This document shows positions 7,427-17,513 of a DNA stretch of 64,000 nucleotides, piece after piece. The notes below the pieces were generated by a model that saw only the letters and a program-made list of their open reading frames with translations, was not told where the DNA came from and searched no databases. Both the position numbers and the translations under genes were made by a program. The stretch is taken from contig NZ_FMZZ01000009.1 in NCBI RefSeq assembly GCF_900101685.1, positions 124,001-188,000 of the forward strand. The letters run 5' to 3'. Source of the DNA: Actinokineospora iranica (GTDB lineage: Bacteria > Actinomycetota > Actinomycetes > Mycobacteriales > Pseudonocardiaceae). Position 1 is the first letter of the stretch, and every line of letters starts with the position of its first letter.

Positions 7427-8508
7427 CCACCCGCACGGCGCGTGTCGTCACCGCCTCCAACCGGGCCGCGGGCGGCGTCTACCCGGACAAGACCGGCCCG
7501 GTGATCGTCGCGTGGCTGCGCGACCGGGGCTACGCGGCACCGGACCCCGTGGTGGTGCCGGACGGCCCGCCGGTGGCGGCGGCTCTGCGCGAGGCGGTGG
7601 CCGCGGCCGTGGATGTGGTGGTGACGACCGGGGGCACCGGGATCAGCCCGACCGACCGCACCCCGGAGGCCACCCGCGAGGTCCTGGACTACGAGATCCC
7701 GGGGCTGGCGGACGCGATCCGGGCCGCGGGCCTGCCGAAGGTGCCGACCGCGGTGCTGTCTCGCGGCGTGGCCGGGGTGGCGGGTCGCACCCTGGTGGTG
7801 AACCTGCCGGGCTCCAGCGGCGGCGTCCGCGACGGCCTGGCCGTGCTGGAGCCGGTGCTGGACCACGCGGTGGACCAGGTGCGCGGCGGCGACCATCCGC
7901 GGCCTGCGGAGACGCCTGCCGCCGATTCGGTTGTCGGCCAGGTGCGCGGCGGCGATCAGGCGTGGCCCGCGGCGACATCGGTCGCTGGTTCAGTTGTGGA
8001 CCAGGTGCGCGGCGGCGGTTCCGTGGGGCCTGTGGCGACGTCGGTCGGCGGTTCGGTTGTGGACCAGGCGGAGCCTGCTTCCCGGTCCTCGATTGTGCTG
8101 CTGGCCGAGGTCAGCGACGCCCCGATCACCGTCGAGGAGCACGCCGCCCTGGTGGAGCACGCCGCTGCGGGCGCGGTGGTCACGTTCGCGGGGGTGGTCC
8201 GCGACCACGACCACGGCCGCGGTGTGCGCGGCCTCGACTACGAGGGCCACCCCACCGCCAAGGACGTCATCGCCGAGGTGGCCGAGGACATCGCCCGCGC
8301 GGACGGTGTCCGGGCCCTCGCCGTGACCCACCGGGTCGGCCGGTTGGCGATCGGCGATGTGGCGCTGGCCTGCGCCGTGTCCGCGGAGCACCGCGGGCAG
8401 GCGTTCGCCGCGTGCGCCCGGTTGGTGGACGAGGTGAAGGCCAGGCTGCCGATCTGGAAGCACCAGATGTTCACCGACGGCACCGACGAGTGGGTCAACT
8501 GCCCCTGA
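7423..8508 (+). CDS. MogA/MoaB-like and MoaE fusion joined by a tandem-repeat linker
   Basis: The 361-residue protein fuses two molybdenum cofactor enzymes. Residues 1-147 are a MogA/MoaB-type domain (molybdopterin adenylylation), with TTGGTGISPTD at 68-78 and NLPGSSGGV at 127-135. Residues about 225-361 are MoaE, the large subunit of molybdopterin synthase, with VTFAGVVRDHDHGR and the catalytic-type Lys346 in RLPIWKHQMFTDG. Between them (148-215) lies a linker of three 21-residue repeats plus a partial fourth. In M. tuberculosis mog and moaE2 are adjacent separate genes as I recall, so this looks like a fusion of neighbours. It overlaps moaC by 4 bp. MoaD, its small-subunit partner, is encoded at 9760-10050. 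Confidence 0.9.
   Translation: MTTRTARVVTASNRAAGGVYPDKTGPVIVAWLRDRGYAAPDPVVVPDGPPVAAALREAVAAAVDVVVTTGGTGISPTDRTPEATREVLDYEIPGLADAIRAAGLPKVPTAVLSRGVAGVAGRTLVVNLPGSSGGVRDGLAVLEPVLDHAVDQVRGGDHPRPAETPAADSVVGQVRGGDQAWPAATSVAGSVVDQVRGGGSVGPVATSVGGSVVDQAEPASRSSIVLLAEVSDAPITVEEHAALVEHAAAGAVVTFAGVVRDHDHGRGVRGLDYEGHPTAKDVIAEVAEDIARADGVRALAVTHRVGRLAIGDVALACAVSAEHRGQAFAACARLVDEVKARLPIWKHQMFTDGTDEWVNCP
7864..8067 (+). repeat. 63-bp tandem repeat (3.2 copies) encoding the linker of the mog-moaE fusion
   Basis: Copies start at 7864, 7927, 7990 and 8053 (partial). Each begins with a codon block for xVVxQVRGG and continues with a diverged P/A/T/S-rich stretch. The exact 63-bp period preserves the reading frame. 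The nucleotide core CCAGGTGCGCGGCGGC is identical in the first three copies. Confidence 0.9.
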
Positions 8509-8568
8509 CCCACAGGCCTTGCTGGTCTTGCCGACGAAGCCGATCTTGCTGGTCTTGCTGCGAGAAGC

Positions 8569-8613
8569 GGCCGGACCCCCACCGCCGGGGCGGAGTGCGC
8601 TGAGGGTCCGGCC
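8569..8613. terminator. Hairpin terminator between convergent moaE and rpfA
   Basis: GGCCGGACCC (8569-8578) pairs perfectly with GGGTCCGGCC (8604-8613). The loop contains a second GC-rich fold. It lies between the converging ends of the fusion gene and rpfA and can serve both. A 14-bp direct repeat, CTTGCTGGTCTTGC, occurs just upstream at 8518-8531 and 8545-8558. Confidence 0.65.
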
Positions 8614-8649
8614 CGCACGCTCTCGCGAGGTGTGGCCTTGCCGAGAAAA

Positions 8650-9552
<903 letters not shown>

Positions 9553-9586
9553 CGTAACCACTGGGGGATACGGAAATCGTCTGAGA

Positions 9587-9602
9587 TGTGACCGTTGTCA
9601 CG
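9587..9602. promoter_or_regulatory. CRP-like cAMP receptor site upstream of rpfA
   Basis: TGTGA-N6-TCACG (9587-9602) matches the CRP/GlxR consensus TGTGA-N6-TCACA at nine of ten positions. It lies about 35-50 bp upstream of the riboswitch start. M. tuberculosis rpfA is known to be CRP-regulated, which makes a real site plausible. The rest of 9553-9759 shows no gene; it is the rpfA promoter region. Confidence 0.6.
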
Positions 9603-9759
9603 GTAACGCACTGCAAACCGTGACGATCAATGACATTTTCGCTGGTCAGAGCGCTTCGCTTGGCTGTTATTTTGCCGTGTCCTGGCCGAGATAATTCACT
9701 CTAGGTGAGGCTTGGGTCACGTCGACTTTGGCACGTTAGGCCAACCGGGAATCCGGATC

Positions 9760-10050
9760 TCAGCCGCCCGCGAAGGGTGGGAGGACGTCCAGCCCGGTCC
9801 CGTCCGGCAGCGCCGCGGCCCGATCGCGGACGGCCACCCCGTCCACGAGGAAGCTGGCCGCGCGCAGCACCCGCGACAGCGCGTCCCCGTGCCGCGCCGA
9901 GAGCGTCGCGAGGGCGTCGTGCACGGTGGCCCCCGACGGCAGCGCCAGGGTCTCCTCCGGCACCCCCGCTGCGGCTCGCGCGCCCGCGAAGTACCGGACG
10001 GTGACTGTCGTCGTGGCGCCGCTCACGGCTGTGCTCGCATCACCGGTCAT
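9760..10050 (-). CDS. moaD: Molybdopterin synthase small subunit MoaD
   Basis: The 96-residue ubiquitin-like protein ends in the essential Gly-Gly (LPPFAGG). That tail is thiocarboxylated to supply sulfur to MoaE. Strand motifs VTVRYFAGARAAAG and SGATVHDALATLSARHG are typical of MoaD/ThiS, as is FLVDGVAVRDRAAALPDG before the tail. The ATG at 10050 lies 2 nt after the moaA stop, so the two form an operon. It probably works with the MoaE half of the fusion protein at 7423-8508. Confidence 0.92.
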   Translation of the reverse strand: MTGDASTAVSGATTTVTVRYFAGARAAAGVPEETLALPSGATVHDALATLSARHGDALSRVLRAASFLVDGVAVRDRAAALPDGTGLDVLPPFAGG

Positions 10051-10052
10051 GC

Positions 10053-11105
10053 CTAGCCCCCGATCGCGCTCATCGGCCGCAGCGGCTGGGCGAACCCGGC
10101 CTCGTTGATCGTGTGCCCGGCGAGCTTGGCCCACATCGCCGACCGCCACATCTCGGCGATCTCCGCGTCGTCCGCGCCCGCGCGCAGCGGCGCGCGCAGA
10201 TCGGTCTCGGTTTGGCTGAACAGGCAGGAGCGCAGCGCGCCGTCCGCGGTCAGCCGGGTGCGGTCGCAGTCGCCGCAGAACGGTTTGGTCACCGACCCGA
10301 TGACGCCGACGTCGGCTGGCCCGCCGTCGACCAGCCACCGCTCCGCAGGCGCGGCCCCGCGCGGCGCGGTGCTCGGCGACAGCGCGAACCGCTCGCCCAG
10401 CGTCGCCAGGATCTCGTCGGCGGTCACCATCGCGGCGCGGTCCCAGCCGTGCTGCGGGTCGAGCGGCATCTGCTCGATGAACCGCAGGTGGTAGCCGTGG
10501 TCGAGGCAGAAGCGCAGCAGCGGCACGGCCTCGTCGTCGTTGACGCCGCGCAGGAGAACCGCGTTTACCTTGACCGGGGTAAGCCCAGCCTCTTGCGCGC
10601 CGGCAAGTCCTTCCAGGACATCGGAAAGCCGGTCGCGGCGGGTGATCTCGGCGTAGCGGTCCCGCCGGACGGTGTCGAGCGAGACGTTGATCCGGTCCAG
10701 CCCCGCGGCGGCCAGCGCCTCGGCCCGGCGCGCGAGCCCGATTCCGTTGGTCGTCATGGAAATCCGCGGCCGAGGCGTCAGCGCCGCGGCGGCCGCGATG
10801 ATCCGCTCGATGCCCTTGCGCAGGGTCGGTTCGCCACCGGTGAACCGGACGTTGGTCACACCCAGGCGCACTACCGCGATCCGGATAAGCCGGTTCAACT
10901 CGTCGTCGGTAAGCATCTCGCCGCCGGGCATCCAGTCGAGCCCTTCGGCGGGCATACAGTAGGTGCACCGGAGGTTGCAGCGGTCGGTGAGCGACACCCG
11001 CAGATCGGTGGCCACCCGGCCGAACCGATCCACCAGGCCCGGGACGTCCGGCCTGGCGGCGTGCGGGCCCGGCACGGCCGGAAGCCCCAAAGGAACCGCT
11101 GTCAC
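10053..11105 (-). CDS. moaA: GTP 3',8-cyclase MoaA, radical SAM enzyme
   Basis: The 350-residue enzyme performs the first step of molybdenum cofactor synthesis, turning GTP into 3',8-cyclo-7,8-dihydro-GTP. The N-terminal 4Fe-4S/SAM motif is CNLRCTYC (C43, C47, C50). The C-terminal cluster is KPFCGDCDRTRLTADG plus LRSCLF, and the conserved terminal GG is present. FTGGEPTLRKG is the SAM-binding GGE motif. The GTG at 11105 was chosen because a TACCCT -10 hexamer (11113-11118) sits exactly seven nt upstream with no ribosome site, indicating a leaderless start. Longer in-frame extensions read into promoter sequence. It is followed by moaD after 2 nt. Confidence 0.94.
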   Translation of the reverse strand: MTAVPLGLPAVPGPHAARPDVPGLVDRFGRVATDLRVSLTDRCNLRCTYCMPAEGLDWMPGGEMLTDDELNRLIRIAVVRLGVTNVRFTGGEPTLRKGIERIIAAAAALTPRPRISMTTNGIGLARRAEALAAAGLDRINVSLDTVRRDRYAEITRRDRLSDVLEGLAGAQEAGLTPVKVNAVLLRGVNDDEAVPLLRFCLDHGYHLRFIEQMPLDPQHGWDRAAMVTADEILATLGERFALSPSTAPRGAAPAERWLVDGGPADVGVIGSVTKPFCGDCDRTRLTADGALRSCLFSQTETDLRAPLRAGADDAEIAEMWRSAMWAKLAGHTINEAGFAQPLRPMSAIGG

Positions 11106-11213
11106 CCGATCTAGGGTAGACGTTGTCACCGACAAGTGGCCTGGTCGGCTGACTGTTAGCTCTGGGTGACCATTAGTGCGTGGCGTCTCGACAGCGGCCG
11201 ATACCGTCGGCCC

Positions 11214-11606
11214 ATGCCGTACTTCAGGTTGTCCGAGGCCGCCAGACTGCTCGGGGTGAGCGACGACACCGTCCGCCGCTGGGTCGACGCGGGCCACCTG
11301 CCCGCCGAGGCGGACGCCGCCGGGCGCAAGGTGGTCGACGGCGCCGCCCTCGCCGCGTTCGCCCGCGACCAGGCCACCGAGATCCCCGACCCGATCACCG
11401 CTGGCCGCTCCGCCCGCAACCGGTTCGTCGGGCTGGTCACCGAGGTGGTCGCCGACCGGGTCATGGCCCAGGTCGAGATCCAGTGCGGGCCGCACCGGGT
11501 GGTGTCGCTGATGAGCGCGGAGGCGGTGCGCGAGATGGGCCTCGAACCCGGTGTGCTTGCCGTGGCGCTGGTAAAGGCAACGCAGGTCATCGTGGAGACA
11601 CCGTGA
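11214..11606 (+). CDS. HTH and TOBE/Mop-domain molybdate-responsive protein (molbindin-like)
   Basis: The 130-residue protein has an N-terminal excisionase/MerR-like helix-turn-helix (residues 3-50, SEAARLLGVSDDTVRRWVDAG). A Mop/TOBE domain follows at about 62-130 (RSARNRFVGLVTEVVADRVMAQVEI), the fold that binds molybdate or tungstate. Such proteins store molybdate or regulate its genes. The location, divergent from moaA, supports a molybdenum-linked role. The ATG at 11214 has TACCGT six nt upstream and is probably leaderless; the longer frame from 11166 starts before the promoter. It may control the shared 108-bp divergent region, which is an inference. Confidence 0.87.
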   Translation: MPYFRLSEAARLLGVSDDTVRRWVDAGHLPAEADAAGRKVVDGAALAAFARDQATEIPDPITAGRSARNRFVGLVTEVVADRVMAQVEIQCGPHRVVSLMSAEAVREMGLEPGVLAVALVKATQVIVETP

Positions 11607-11659
11607 TTCCTTCTTATCGCGACACTCTTATAGCTAACGGGCGTGGGTAGCCTCCTGCC

Positions 11660-12451
11660 ATGACCGGCCGCTGGACATACCTGATGGACATGGACGGGGT
11701 GCTGGTGCGCGAGGAGCACCTGGTCCCCGGCGCGGACGACCTGATCAAGGAGTTGACCGCGGCGGGCACGCCGTTCCTCGTGCTCACCAACAACTCCATC
11801 CACACCCCGCGCGACCTGCGGGCCCGGCTGCTGCGCACCGGCCTCGACGTGCCGGAGCAGGCGATCTGGACCTCCGCGCTGGCCACCGCGCGGTTCCTCG
11901 ACAGCCAGCGCCCCGGCGGCTCGGCGTACGTCATCGGCGAGTCCGGGCTGACCACCGCCCTGCACGAGATCGGCTACATCCTCACCGACCGCGACCCGGA
12001 CTACGTGATCCTCGGCGAGACCCGCACCTACAGCTTCACCGCCATCACCCGCGCCATCCGCCTGGTCGAGGAGGGCTCCCGGTTCATCGCGACCAACCCC
12101 GACGCCACCGGCCCCAGCCGGGAGGGCTCGCTGCCCGCGACCGGGTCGGTCGCCGCGCTCATCGAGCGGGCCACCGGCCGGGCGCCTTATTACGTGGGCA
12201 AGCCGAACCCGCTGATGATGCGCTCGGCCCTGCGCGCGCTCGGCGCGCACTCGGAGAGCACGCTGATGATCGGCGACCGGATGGACACCGACGTCCGCAC
12301 CGGCCTGGAGGCGGGCCTGAAAACGATCTTGGTGCTGACCGGCATCTCGACCGTCGAGACCGCGGAGCTGTACCCGTACCGGCCGACCAGGGTGATCGAC
12401 TCGGTCGCGGATCTGGTCGGCCGGACCGCCGACCCGTTTCCCGCTCTATAA
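11660..12451 (+). CDS. HAD-IIA family sugar-phosphatase-like hydrolase (NagD type)
   Basis: This 263-residue cytoplasmic hydrolase has the HAD nucleophile motif MDMDGVLV (D10, D12), motif II LTNNSIHTP, the conserved Lys in YYVGKPNP and the acidic motif MIGDRMDTDVRTG. The cap region (about 85-185) is of the IIA type found in NagD, p-nitrophenylphosphatase and phosphoglycolate phosphatase homologues. The physiological substrate cannot be read from sequence. TAGCCT six nt before the ATG indicates a leaderless start. It stands alone between the Mop gene and a metallophosphoesterase in the same direction. Confidence 0.9.
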   Translation: MTGRWTYLMDMDGVLVREEHLVPGADDLIKELTAAGTPFLVLTNNSIHTPRDLRARLLRTGLDVPEQAIWTSALATARFLDSQRPGGSAYVIGESGLTTALHEIGYILTDRDPDYVILGETRTYSFTAITRAIRLVEEGSRFIATNPDATGPSREGSLPATGSVAALIERATGRAPYYVGKPNPLMMRSALRALGAHSESTLMIGDRMDTDVRTGLEAGLKTILVLTGISTVETAELYPYRPTRVIDSVADLVGRTADPFPAL

Positions 12452-12547
12452 TCCGATCGTGCCAACCCGATTACGGCTGGTCACCATGGGTGCGTCTGAG
12501 TGCCGATCACAGCGCGCTCGGTGTTCGGCTCGCCTATCGTCAGTGCC

Positions 12548-13378
12548 GTGCAGCAAGACAGCCCATCGGGGACCGAGGTGAAGACCGCCACGACCTATGT
12601 CGTCGGCGACGTGCACGGTCACCGCGCGGAACTGCTCGACGCCCTGCGCCGAGCCGGTCTGGCAGACGACGACGGCTCCTGGTCCGGCGGCGCGGCCCAC
12701 CTGTGGTTCCTCGGCGACTTCGTCGACCGCGGCCCCGACGGCGTCGGCGTGATCGACCTGGTCATGCGGCTGGCCGAGCAGGCGGCCGCGGCGGGCGGCC
12801 AGGTCGAGACACTGCTCGGCAACCACGAGATCCTGCTGCTGGGGATGCACAGGTTCGGCGATACCGAGGTCCCCTCCGACTTCGGCCCGCGCAGCTTCGC
12901 CCGGAGCTGGGAGATGAACGGCGGCCTGGCCAGCGACCAGGAAGCGCTCACCGACGAGCACGTGGCCTGGCTGATCGACCGCCCCGTCCTCGCCCTGGTC
13001 GGCGACCAGCTGCTCATGCACTCCGACACCCTGGAATACCTCACCTGGGGCGAGGACATCGACTCGGTCAACGACGCCGTCCGCGCCGTCCTGCACGGCG
13101 ACGACCTGGCCGAGTGGTGGGAGGTGTGGCGGCGGATGACCACCCGCTACGCCTTCCGCGGCCCGCACGGCGAGGCCGCCGCCGACGACCTGCTGACCAC
13201 GCTGGGCGGCAGCCGGGTCGTGCACGGCCACAGCGTCATCGCCGACCAGCTCGGCGTCCTCCCCGGCCAGGTCGAGGGCCCCTACGAGTACGCGGGCGGC
13301 AAAGCCCTCGGCGTCGACGCGGGCCTGTTCGTCGGCGGCCCGTGCCTGGTCGTCACGCTGCCGCCGGGACCCGACTAG
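12548..13378 (+). CDS. Calcineurin-like metallophosphoesterase
   Basis: The 276-residue enzyme has the full metal-binding set: GDVHGH (20-25), GDFVDRGP, GNHE and VVHGHS. It resembles bacterial serine/threonine protein phosphatase and diadenosine tetraphosphatase-like enzymes; the substrate is not evident. The GTG at 12548 is preferred over the ATG at 12500 because TATCGT (12535-12540) lies exactly seven nt upstream, a leaderless arrangement, and homology begins just after. The 3' end overlaps the convergent YccF gene by 26 bp. Confidence 0.88.
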   Translation: MQQDSPSGTEVKTATTYVVGDVHGHRAELLDALRRAGLADDDGSWSGGAAHLWFLGDFVDRGPDGVGVIDLVMRLAEQAAAAGGQVETLLGNHEILLLGMHRFGDTEVPSDFGPRSFARSWEMNGGLASDQEALTDEHVAWLIDRPVLALVGDQLLMHSDTLEYLTWGEDIDSVNDAVRAVLHGDDLAEWWEVWRRMTTRYAFRGPHGEAAADDLLTTLGGSRVVHGHSVIADQLGVLPGQVEGPYEYAGGKALGVDAGLFVGGPCLVVTLPPGPD

Positions 13379-13754
13379 GGCCGTCCACCGGGACGATCCG
13401 GGAGCCGAGCGGGACCAGCGACACCGGGATCATCTTGAAGTTGGCGATGCCCAGCGGGATGCCGATGACCGTCACGCACAGGAGGAAGCCGGTCACGACG
13501 TGCCCGAGCGCCAGCCACCAGCCCGCGAAGACGATCCAGATGACGTTGCCGATCATCGACGGCGCGCCCGCGTCGCGGCGGGTCTCGATGGTGCGGCCGA
13601 AGGGCCACAGGGCGTAGTTCGCGATCCGGAACGACGCCAGGCCGAACGGGATGGTGATGACCAGGACGCAGCAGATGATCCCGGCGAACAGGTAGGCCAG
13701 GGCCATCCAGAAGCCGCACAGCACCAGCCAGATGACGTTCAGCAGTAGTCGCAC
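13353..13754 (-). CDS. YccF domain membrane protein
   Basis: The 133-residue integral membrane protein is built from two copies of the YccF motif. Each has a hydrophobic helix pair with an NVIW and GFW/GWW signature ([14 protein letters not shown] and [14 protein letters not shown]), followed by [11 protein letters not shown] or [12 protein letters not shown]. The function of YccF is unknown. The GTG at 13754 has TAGCGT seven nt upstream, so it is leaderless; the longer frame reads through the promoter. It matches the position of Rv0870c upstream of cspB, though the genes between differ here. Confidence 0.88.
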   Translation of the reverse strand: MRLLLNVIWLVLCGFWMALAYLFAGIICCVLVITIPFGLASFRIANYALWPFGRTIETRRDAGAPSMIGNVIWIVFAGWWLALGHVVTGFLLCVTVIGIPLGIANFKMIPVSLVPLGSRIVPVDGPSRVPAAA

Positions 13755-13861
13755 AACATCAACGCTACCTGGTCGGCGCACCCGCCATCCGGACCTGCGC
13801 GGGCTGCCCGATCGGGGGAAGGATGGCGGTCAGGACCCAGCCAGCTCCGGGAGGGCCAGCG

Positions 13862-15508
13862 ATGCCGCAGCCAGCACTGCTCAGCTACACCTCAGGCACC
13901 TCGCCGACGCCGCTGCTCGGCGACACCATCGGCGACAACTTCGACCGCGCCGTCGCCGCCCACGGCGACCGGGAGGCGCTGGTGGAACGGGCCACCGGCA
14001 GGCGGTGGACGTACCGGGAACTGGCCGCCGAGGTCGACGCCGTGGCGCGCGGGCTGCTCGGGCTGGGCGTCGGAAAGGGCGACCGGGTCGGGATCTGGGC
14101 GCCCAACGGCGCGGAGTGGGTGTTCACGCAGTACGCGACGGCGAAGATCGGCGCGATTCTGGTCAACATCAACCCCGCCTACCGCGTGCACGAGTTGCGG
14201 TATGTGCTCAACCAGGCGGGCATCCGCACGCTCATCGCGGCGCCGTCGTTCAAGACGTCCGACTACGCGGCGATGATCGAGGAAGCGCGCCCGGACTGCG
14301 CCGCGCTGCGGGACGTGGTCCTCATCGGCGATGAGTCTTGGGACAGCCTTGTCCGCGCCGAGAGCACCGCGGATCTCGCGGCGATCGGCCGCACCCTCTC
14401 GGCCGACGACCCGATCAACATCCAGTACACCTCCGGCACCACCGGATTCCCCAAGGGTGCGACCCTGTCGCACCACAACATTCTCAACAACGGCTTCTTC
14501 ATCGGCGAGCTGTGCCATTACACCGAGCGCGACCGTATTTGCATCCCAGTGCCCTTCTATCATTGCTTCGGAATGGTGCTGGGAAATCTCGCGGCCACCA
14601 GCCACGGCGCCTGCGTGGTCATTCCGGCCCCCGCCTTCGACGCGGGCGCCACCCTGGCCGCCGTCGCGGAAGAAGAATGCACCTCGCTGTACGGGGTGCC
14701 GACGATGTTCATCGCGATCCTCGCCCAACCCGCCGTGGACAACGTCGACCTGAGCGCCCTGCGCACCGGGATCATGGCGGGCTCGCCGTGCCCGGTGGAG
14801 GTGATGAAGCAGGTGATCGAGCGGTTGGGCATGACCGAGGTCGCCATCTGCTGCGGCATGACCGAGACGTCCCCGGTCTCCGCCCAGACCCGCGCCGACG
14901 ACTCCATCGACCGCCGGGTGTCCACCGTCGGCCGGGTGCACCCGCACCTGGAGGTCAAGATCATCGACCCGGAAACCGGTCTCACCGTGCCGAGGGGCGT
15001 GCCCGGCGAGTTCTGCACCCGCGGCTATTCGGTGATGCTCGGCTACTGGAACCAGCCGGACAAAACCGCCGAGGCGATCGACAGCGCCCGCTGGATGCAC
15101 ACCGGCGACCTGGCGGTGATGGACGACGACGGCTACCTCACCATCACCGGCCGAATCAAGGACATGGTCATCCGCGGCGGCGAGAACATCTACCCCCGCG
15201 AAATCGAAGAGTTCCTCTACACGCACCCCCGAATCCTCGACGCCCAGGTGATCGGCGTCCCCGACAAACGCTATGGCGAAGAACTGATGGCCTGGGTCCG
15301 TATGCGGGAGGGCGTCGAACCGGTGACGGCGGAGGAAATCCGCGAGTACTGCGCGGGCAAAATCGCCCACTACAAAATCCCCCGCTACGTCCACGTCGTG
15401 ACCGAGTTCCCGATGACCGTCACCGGAAAAATCCGCAAGGTCGAAATGCGCCAAGCGGCCGTCGAAATCCTGGGCCTGGGTGACGCCGCCGCCGTCGAAC
15501 ACGCTTAA
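13862..15508 (+). CDS. Medium/long-chain acyl-CoA synthetase (AMP-binding, FadD-like)
   Basis: The 548-residue enzyme activates fatty or related acids to acyl-CoA through an acyl-adenylate. Motifs are the P-loop-like [12 protein letters not shown], the A5/A8 region ([22 protein letters not shown]) and the C-terminal catalytic Lys in [13 protein letters not shown]. The order and length fit the FadD35/acyl-CoA synthetase group used in beta-oxidation. The ATG at 13862 was chosen for its GGGAGG site; an in-frame start 13 codons upstream lacks one. It stands alone, with a possible weak hairpin just after the stop at 15509-15531. The natural acid substrate is not identifiable from context. Confidence 0.92.
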   Translation: MPQPALLSYTSGTSPTPLLGDTIGDNFDRAVAAHGDREALVERATGRRWTYRELAAEVDAVARGLLGLGVGKGDRVGIWAPNGAEWVFTQYATAKIGAILVNINPAYRVHELRYVLNQAGIRTLIAAPSFKTSDYAAMIEEARPDCAALRDVVLIGDESWDSLVRAESTADLAAIGRTLSADDPINIQYTSGTTGFPKGATLSHHNILNNGFFIGELCHYTERDRICIPVPFYHCFGMVLGNLAATSHGACVVIPAPAFDAGATLAAVAEEECTSLYGVPTMFIAILAQPAVDNVDLSALRTGIMAGSPCPVEVMKQVIERLGMTEVAICCGMTETSPVSAQTRADDSIDRRVSTVGRVHPHLEVKIIDPETGLTVPRGVPGEFCTRGYSVMLGYWNQPDKTAEAIDSARWMHTGDLAVMDDDGYLTITGRIKDMVIRGGENIYPREIEEFLYTHPRILDAQVIGVPDKRYGEELMAWVRMREGVEPVTAEEIREYCAGKIAHYKIPRYVHVVTEFPMTVTGKIRKVEMRQAAVEILGLGDAAAVEHA

Positions 15509-15699
15509 GAGGATCGAGCAGATCAATCCTCGCTCCCGAGTGGATCGAATGACACTCCGCGTGACGCTATTGACCCCAGAAGTATTAACCCTGCGCCGTT
15601 TACTCCCGGCTGATTCTGCCGCAGGGTAGGTGGCCTCGACCGGCCGCACCGCGTGCCGGGTCGCCAGTCATCGCAGAACCGCCTGTGCGGGAGGGCGCC

Positions 15700-16851
15700 G
15701 TGGTGCGGACCGTCGCGGTCGTGGGGAATGGGATCGCCGGGGTGACGGCGGCGTTGACGCTGCGGGCCGACGGGTTCGACGGGCGGGTGGTGGTGATCGG
15801 GGACGAGCCGGTCGCCCCGTATCGCAGGACGGTGCTGTCCAAGGAATTCCTGCACGGCACACTCACGCCGGCCCGGATGCGGCTCAGGCCGCTGGACGGC
15901 TGGTGGGCCGAGCGGATCGAGATGCGCACCGGGTGCATGGCGGTGGGGCTCGACCCGGTGGGCCACGTGCTGGGCCTCGACGACGGCAGTGAAGTCGGCT
16001 ACGACGTGGTCCTGCTCGCCACCGGGGGACGGGCGCGGACGCTGCCGCAGGCCGGGGGCGTGCCGGGGGTGCGCACGCTGCGGACCCTGGCCGACGCGGA
16101 GCGGTTGCGTCCGGCGTTGGCCCCCGGCGCGCGGATCGTCGTGGTGGGCGCCGGGCTGGTGGGGCTGGAGGTGGCGGCCCGCGCGCGGGTCCTCGGCTGC
16201 GAGGTCACCGTGCTGGAGTCCGCGGCCGCGCCGCTGCCGCGGGTGCTGCCGCCCGCGCTGGGCGAGGTGTACGCGCGGCTGCACCGGTCACGGGGTGTGG
16301 TGCTCCGGACCAACGTGCGGATCGATCGGGTGGAACGGGCGGGTGACGCGGTCGTCGTGTCCGAAGCGGACGGCCGGTGGTGGGTGGGGGACGTGGTGCT
16401 CGTCGCGACCGGCATGGCGCCGGACACCTCGCTCGCGGAGTTGGCGGGCATCGAGGTCGGCGGCGGCGGGATCGTGGTCGACGCGCGCGGCCGCACCTCC
16501 GCGCCGGACGTCTACGCCGCCGGTGACGTGTGCGACCAGCCCAACCCGCTGCTCGGCGGCAGGCACCGGGTCGAGTGCTGGCGGCACGCCCAGGCGCACG
16601 GCGCCGCGGTGGCCCGGTCGGTGCTCGGCGACCCGGCCCCGTTCACCGCCGTCCCCTGGTACCTCTCCGAGCAGTACGGCGTGTCGCTGCTGGTCGGCGG
16701 GCGGCCCGCGATCGACGGCGACCTGACCGTGCACGGCGCTCCCGACGACCTCGACTTCGCCGCCGTGCTGCGCCGCGGCGGCGCGGTCGTCGGCGCGGTC
16801 GCGGTCAACCGGCCCGCCGCGCCCAGTCCGCGGGCCGATATGGCCAGGTGA
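15700..16851 (+). CDS. FAD-dependent NAD(P)H:ferredoxin reductase-like oxidoreductase
   Basis: This 383-residue flavoprotein has an N-terminal FAD motif (GNGIAG, 9-14), a central NAD(P) Rossmann motif (VVGAGLVGLEVA) and the late FAD motif YAAGDVCDQPNPLLG. The C-terminal reductase domain (PWYLSEQYGVSLLVGG) is typical of BphA4/putidaredoxin-reductase-type enzymes that pass electrons to a ferredoxin for a P450 or dioxygenase. No ferredoxin or oxygenase gene is adjacent. The start is GTG 15700 or 15703, both placed behind GGGAGG (15689-15694); an upstream GTG at 15685 would overlap that site. The 15509-15684 stretch upstream shows no gene. Confidence 0.88.
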   Translation: MVRTVAVVGNGIAGVTAALTLRADGFDGRVVVIGDEPVAPYRRTVLSKEFLHGTLTPARMRLRPLDGWWAERIEMRTGCMAVGLDPVGHVLGLDDGSEVGYDVVLLATGGRARTLPQAGGVPGVRTLRTLADAERLRPALAPGARIVVVGAGLVGLEVAARARVLGCEVTVLESAAAPLPRVLPPALGEVYARLHRSRGVVLRTNVRIDRVERAGDAVVVSEADGRWWVGDVVLVATGMAPDTSLAELAGIEVGGGGIVVDARGRTSAPDVYAAGDVCDQPNPLLGGRHRVECWRHAQAHGAAVARSVLGDPAPFTAVPWYLSEQYGVSLLVGGRPAIDGDLTVHGAPDDLDFAAVLRRGGAVVGAVAVNRPAAPSPRADMAR

Positions 16852-16898
16852 CGCCCGCCTCTTTGACTCCGGCCGGAGCCGGTGCCAGCGTGGGACGC

Positions 16899-17513
16899 AT
16901 GACCAGCCTGGTGGTCGGGTTCGACCTGGACATGACCCTCATCGATCCCCGGCCGGGCATGGTGCTGGCGATGAACGCGCTCGCCGAGGAGTCCGGCCTG
17001 GCGCTGGACGGCGAGCACTTCGCGGCCAACCTGGGACCGCCGCTGGAAATGGTCCTCCAGGGCTTTGAAGCCCCCGAAGAGCGGATTCCCGCCCTGGTAG
17101 ACCGCTTCCGTGCGCTCTACCCGGAACTGGTGATCCCCGCGACGGTAGCGCTACCGGGCGCCGGTGAAGCCCTCGACGCCGTGCGCGCCGCGGGCGGGAG
17201 GACCCTGGTCGTCACCGGCAAGTACGGCCCCAACGCCGTGCGCCACCTCACCGCGCTGGGCTGGGACGTCGACGTCGTCGTGGGCGAGCGCTGGGCCGAG
17301 GCCAAGGGCGCGACCCTGATCGAGCACGGCGCGGGCGTCTTCGTCGGCGACCACGGCGGCGACATCGCGGGCGCCCTGGTCGCGGGCGCCGTCCCGGTCG
17401 GCGTCGCCACCGGCCCGTACACCGCCGCTGACCTGCGCGCGGTAGGGGCTAACGTGGTGCTGGAAAGCCTGACCGAGTTCCCGGCCTGGCTCGCCGGGCA
17501 CCTGGGCGGCTAG
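16899..17513 (+). CDS. HAD superfamily hydrolase, phosphoglycolate-phosphatase-like
   Basis: The 204-residue protein has HAD motif I (FDLDMTLID, D8/D10), a small helical cap (residues 18-80), motif II in TLVVTGK, and the acidic motif VFVGDHGGDIAGA. The Gly-rich VPVGVATGPY tail is typical of Gph-like phosphatases, but the substrate is unknown. The ATG at 16899 is preceded by CAGCGT at seven nt, a near-canonical leaderless promoter, while the open frame extends far upstream without meaning. It overlaps the small convergent membrane protein gene by 4 bp. Confidence 0.87.
   Translation: MTSLVVGFDLDMTLIDPRPGMVLAMNALAEESGLALDGEHFAANLGPPLEMVLQGFEAPEERIPALVDRFRALYPELVIPATVALPGAGEALDAVRAAGGRTLVVTGKYGPNAVRHLTALGWDVDVVVGERWAEAKGATLIEHGAGVFVGDHGGDIAGALVAGAVPVGVATGPYTAADLRAVGANVVLESLTEFPAWLAGHLGG

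Noticed and set aside
15509-15531. Terminator after the acyl-CoA synthetase
   Set aside because: GAGGAT and ATCCTC form only a 6-bp stem with an 11-nt loop and no T-run, which is too weak to list.
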